64,000 bases of DNA, taken from positions 101,592 through 165,591 of the forward strand of contig CAJUMR010000001.1 of NCBI GenBank assembly GCA_910587475.1, given 5' to 3'. The notes beneath the pieces were generated by a model. That model saw nothing but the letters and a program-made list of their open reading frames with translations. It searched no databases and had not been told where the DNA came from. The DNA comes from an uncultured Muribaculaceae bacterium. Lineage in GTDB: Bacteria; Bacteroidota; Bacteroidia; Bacteroidales; Muribaculaceae. Of this stretch, positions 62,048 through 64,000 are shown one piece after another; positions within the stretch are counted from its first letter, which is position 1; every line of letters begins with the position of its first letter. A program made the position numbers and the translations under genes.

Positions 62048-62428
62048 ATGGAAATTACAGGAAAGATCATCGTAGCCCTTCCGGAACAGAGCGGCGTTTC
62101 GAAAGCCGGAAATAGCTGGAAGAAAAAAGAATATGTACTTGAAACACAGGAAACCTATCCCAAGAAAGTCCACTTCGACCTGTTTGGCGACAAGGCCGAC
62201 AAATATCCCTTGACCGTCGGACAGACAGTGCGTCTGAGCTTTGACATCGAAAGTCGCGAATACAATGGCCGTTGGTTTACAAGCATCAGAGGATGGCAAG
62301 CCGAACCCGTCGAAGACGCAGGCATGGCAGCTCCTGCTCCGTCATACCCCGCAGCAACAGGTGGAGCACCTATACCTCCCCCTCCTGCAGTGCAACCTTC
62401 AGATCCTACAGAAGATCTGCCATTCTAA
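62048..62428 (+). CDS. DUF3127 family protein
   Basis: A 126-aa protein. Residues 1-85 (MEITGKIIVALPEQSGVS...KKKEYVLETQETYPKKVHFDLFG) are the DUF3127 domain, a small beta-barrel that looks like an OB fold and may bind single-stranded DNA or RNA. The C-terminal 40 residues are Pro/Ala-rich and end in the acidic DPTEDLPF. That end is very like the DDxIPF peptide of SSB proteins, which recruits partner proteins; the SSB-like reading is inference. Monocistronic with its own promoter and terminator. Confidence 0.85.
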   Translation: MEITGKIIVALPEQSGVSKAGNSWKKKEYVLETQETYPKKVHFDLFGDKADKYPLTVGQTVRLSFDIESREYNGRWFTSIRGWQAEPVEDAGMAAPAPSYPAATGGAPIPPPPAVQPSDPTEDLPF

Positions 62429-62448
62429 CCGAATAGCGCTAAGATATT

Positions 62449-62490
62449 GAAAGATCGTCAGGCCAATATCGCCGGCGATCTTTCTCTTTT
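62449..62490 (+). terminator. terminator of the DUF3127 gene
   Basis: A 9-bp outer stem (62449-62457 with 62476-62484, GAAAGATCG / CGATCTTTC), a small inner GGC/GCC stem, then TCTTTT. Confidence 0.85.
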
Positions 62491-62571
62491 GATCTTCATG
62501 AAAATGCTCCGGCTGCACTGATGTTTTTTCATACAAACACTAATGCAACCGACTGAAATAGACCCGATATT

Positions 62572-62635
62572 TTTGATTTCGAAAGAAAAGTAGTAACTTT
62601 GCTTTCTCAACAACTATTGTAAGATCTTTTCGAAA
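62572..62635 (+). promoter_or_regulatory. TetR-gene promoter flanked by two TTTCGAAA palindromes
   Basis: TTTG (62572-62575), 18-bp spacer, TAACTTTG (62594-62601). Identical 8-bp palindromes TTTCGAAA lie at 62577-62584 (between the promoter boxes) and 62628-62635 (3 bp before the start codon). They may be operator half-regions for the TetR-family protein. Confidence 0.5.
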
Positions 62636-62637
62636 TA

Positions 62638-63237
62638 ATGGTATACAAAACTCGTGAAAAGCTGATCGAAGTCGCACGGCAATTGTTCGTGCACAAAGGG
62701 CTTGAGAACACGACGATGAACGACATCGCCAACGCCTCTGAAAAAGGGCGGCGAACGATCTATACCTATTTCAAAAACAAAAAGGAGATCTACAATGCAG
62801 TTCTCGAGCATGAAAGCGACCGAATGGTGTCGGCCATGAAAGAGATCGCCTCTTCAAATCTCAATCCCGACGAAAAGCTCAGCCGTTTCCTGAGCCTGCG
62901 ACTTGAACAAGGCTCATCGATCAGCTCTACCAATTCGGCAATGAAATCGCTGTTCAAATTTGACCTGCGCCGCATGGAGCGCATCCGGCGCATGGTGCTC
63001 GACAAAGAAAGCATGCTGCTCGGATCAATTCTCGACGAAGGCATCGAGGCCGGCATCTTTGACCGAGACCGTGCAAAGATGGTCATGCGCTTCATTCCCC
63101 GTTGCATCAGCGGCATGGATCTTGCTGAGATCGACGCCGACAGCGCCGGCGAGTTGCCCAGCATCCAATGCGACTTCGTAAGGTTTATAGTTTCAGATCT
63201 GACTTATAGATACAGACAATCATCACAAACACAATAA
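62638..63237 (+). CDS. TetR/AcrR family transcriptional regulator
   Basis: A 199-aa TetR-family repressor. The N-terminal HTH (TREKLIEVARQLFVHKGLENTTMNDIANASEKGRRTIYTYFKNKKEIY) is fully conserved; the helical C-terminal ligand domain has no recognisable ligand signature. It lies 24 bp upstream of fabG on the same strand and may control it, i.e. sense acyl-CoA or acyl-ACP-type ligands as FabR/FadR-like members do. That is inference from context. Confidence 0.9.
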   Translation: MVYKTREKLIEVARQLFVHKGLENTTMNDIANASEKGRRTIYTYFKNKKEIYNAVLEHESDRMVSAMKEIASSNLNPDEKLSRFLSLRLEQGSSISSTNSAMKSLFKFDLRRMERIRRMVLDKESMLLGSILDEGIEAGIFDRDRAKMVMRFIPRCISGMDLAEIDADSAGELPSIQCDFVRFIVSDLTYRYRQSSQTQ

Positions 63238-63261
63238 TTAACCCATTTTAAACATAACAAT

Positions 63262-64000
63262 ATGAAATTACTTGAAGGAAAAACAGCGTTGATCACCGGT
63301 GCGGCACGCGGCATCGGCAAAGCGCTTGCACTCAAATTTGCCGCTGAAGGCGCAAATATCGCATTTACCGATCTCGTAATCGACGAAAACGGCAAAGCCA
63401 CCGAAGCTGAAATTGCAGCCCTTGGTGTCAAAGCTAAAGGCTACGCATCTAACGCAGCTGATTTCAACCAGACAAAAGAAGTTGTGGCAGAAGTGATGAA
63501 AGATTTCGGCCGCATCGACATCCTCGTAAACAATGCCGGCATCACAAAAGACGGACTCATGATGCGCATGACCGAACAGCAGTGGGACGCCGTGATCGCC
63601 GTAAACCTCAAGAGCGCGTTTAACTTCATCAACGCCGTGCTCCCCAACATGCTTCGCCAGCGTTCAGGATCTATCATCAACATGGCATCGGTTGTCGGTG
63701 TCCATGGCAATGCCGGTCAGTCGAACTATGCAGCATCAAAGGCCGGTCTCATCGCATTGGCCAAGAGTATCGCTCAGGAAGTCGGATCACGCGGTATCCG
63801 CGCAAATGCCATTGCTCCCGGCTTTATCGAAACAGCAATGACCGCAGCGCTTCCCGACGACGTTCGCGCCGAATGGACCAAAAAAATACCTCTTCGTCGC
63901 GGCGGCCAAGTCGAAGACATCGCCAATGTTGCAACATTCCTCGCATCTGACATGTCGAGCTACGTCACCGGACAGGTTATCCAGGTCGACGGCGGCATGA
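63262..64000 (+). CDS. fabG: 3-oxoacyl-ACP reductase (3' end cut by window)
   Basis: NADPH-dependent reductase of fatty-acid elongation. 246 residues are present and the frame runs off the window just after GQVIQVDGGM, within a few codons of the usual end. Visible motifs: TGAARGIGKALA, NNAGITKDGLMMRM, INMASVVG with catalytic Ser one helix before, and YAASKAGLIALAKSIA. These are strongly FabG-like rather than a general SDR. It follows the TetR gene by 24 bp. Confidence 0.95.
   Translation, partial: MKLLEGKTALITGAARGIGKALALKFAAEGANIAFTDLVIDENGKATEAEIAALGVKAKGYASNAADFNQTKEVVAEVMKDFGRIDILVNNAGITKDGLMMRMTEQQWDAVIAVNLKSAFNFINAVLPNMLRQRSGSIINMASVVGVHGNAGQSNYAASKAGLIALAKSIAQEVGSRGIRANAIAPGFIETAMTAALPDDVRAEWTKKIPLRRGGQVEDIANVATFLASDMSSYVTGQVIQVDGGM

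Noticed and set aside
62508..62524. CTCCGGCTGCA motif shared with 38954-38964
   Set aside because: The match is only 11 bp with no wider similarity, so it is not evidence of a dispersed repeat.

Overview
The window is chromosomal DNA of a Bacteroidota bacterium, most likely order Bacteroidales and probably Muribaculaceae-like (the family is inference). Support: many intergenic regions carry the Bacteroidota promoter TTTG/TTG-N18-20-TAnnTTTG, several genes belong to Bacteroidota families (DUF4835, DUF4296, DUF3127, a T9SS type B sorting domain, zinc-less DksA-like protein, long bS16), and a 7-alpha-hydroxysteroid-dehydrogenase-like SDR suggests a gut habitat. Nearly all of it is ordinary core genome. 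I see no tRNA, rRNA, CRISPR array, intact insertion sequence or prophage.

Layout. 1-3.6 kb: end of a surface-sugar locus (DegT aminotransferase, HAD phosphatase, gmd, fcl for GDP-L-fucose). 3.6-7.3 kb: unknown protein, a RelA/SpoT homologue with a dead hydrolase domain, a lipoprotein. 7.3-13.9 kb: dnaN-dnaQ-coaBC-DUF4835-recN-rlmB. 13.9-30 kb, mostly minus strand: Fe-superoxide dismutase under a DtxR/IdeR-like box, tandem GNAT, uvrA, lytic transglycosylase, T9SS type B cargo, acyl-CoA dehydrogenase with etfA/etfB, a PurF homologue without its N-terminal cysteine, and purL. 30.2-38.9 kb, plus strand: tig, clpP-clpX-recQ, an AmgK-RapZ fusion kinase next to a MurU-like nucleotidyltransferase (peptidoglycan-sugar recycling), rpsP. 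39-46.4 kb: SDR, then ileS, whose reading frame is extended upstream by 238 codons with a separate operator-like promoter, followed by dksA-like, lspA, DUF4296 and a small protein. 46.4-56.6 kb: RND efflux operon (adaptor, beta-propeller lipoprotein, permease 1, TolC, permease 2). 56.6-56.9 kb: an apparently free-standing structured RNA gene with its own promoter and terminator. 57-58.9 kb: rfbD-rfbB (dTDP-rhamnose). 58.9-60.7 kb: gene-poor stretch holding a decayed trigger-factor-like fragment and a 74-bp tandem repeat. 60.7-64 kb: HTH regulator behind a 13-bp inverted repeat, NUDIX hydrolase, DUF3127 protein, TetR regulator and fabG (cut by the window end).

The most unusual points are the ileS frame (regulated N-terminal extension plus a swapped GXHH signature motif in the synthetase), the unassigned structured RNA at 56.65-56.91 kb, the kinase-RapZ fusion beside murU, the tig-derived pseudogene with tandem repeats, and the DtxR-like operator in front of the iron superoxide dismutase. 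All function calls come from reading the translated sequence; no database search was possible.
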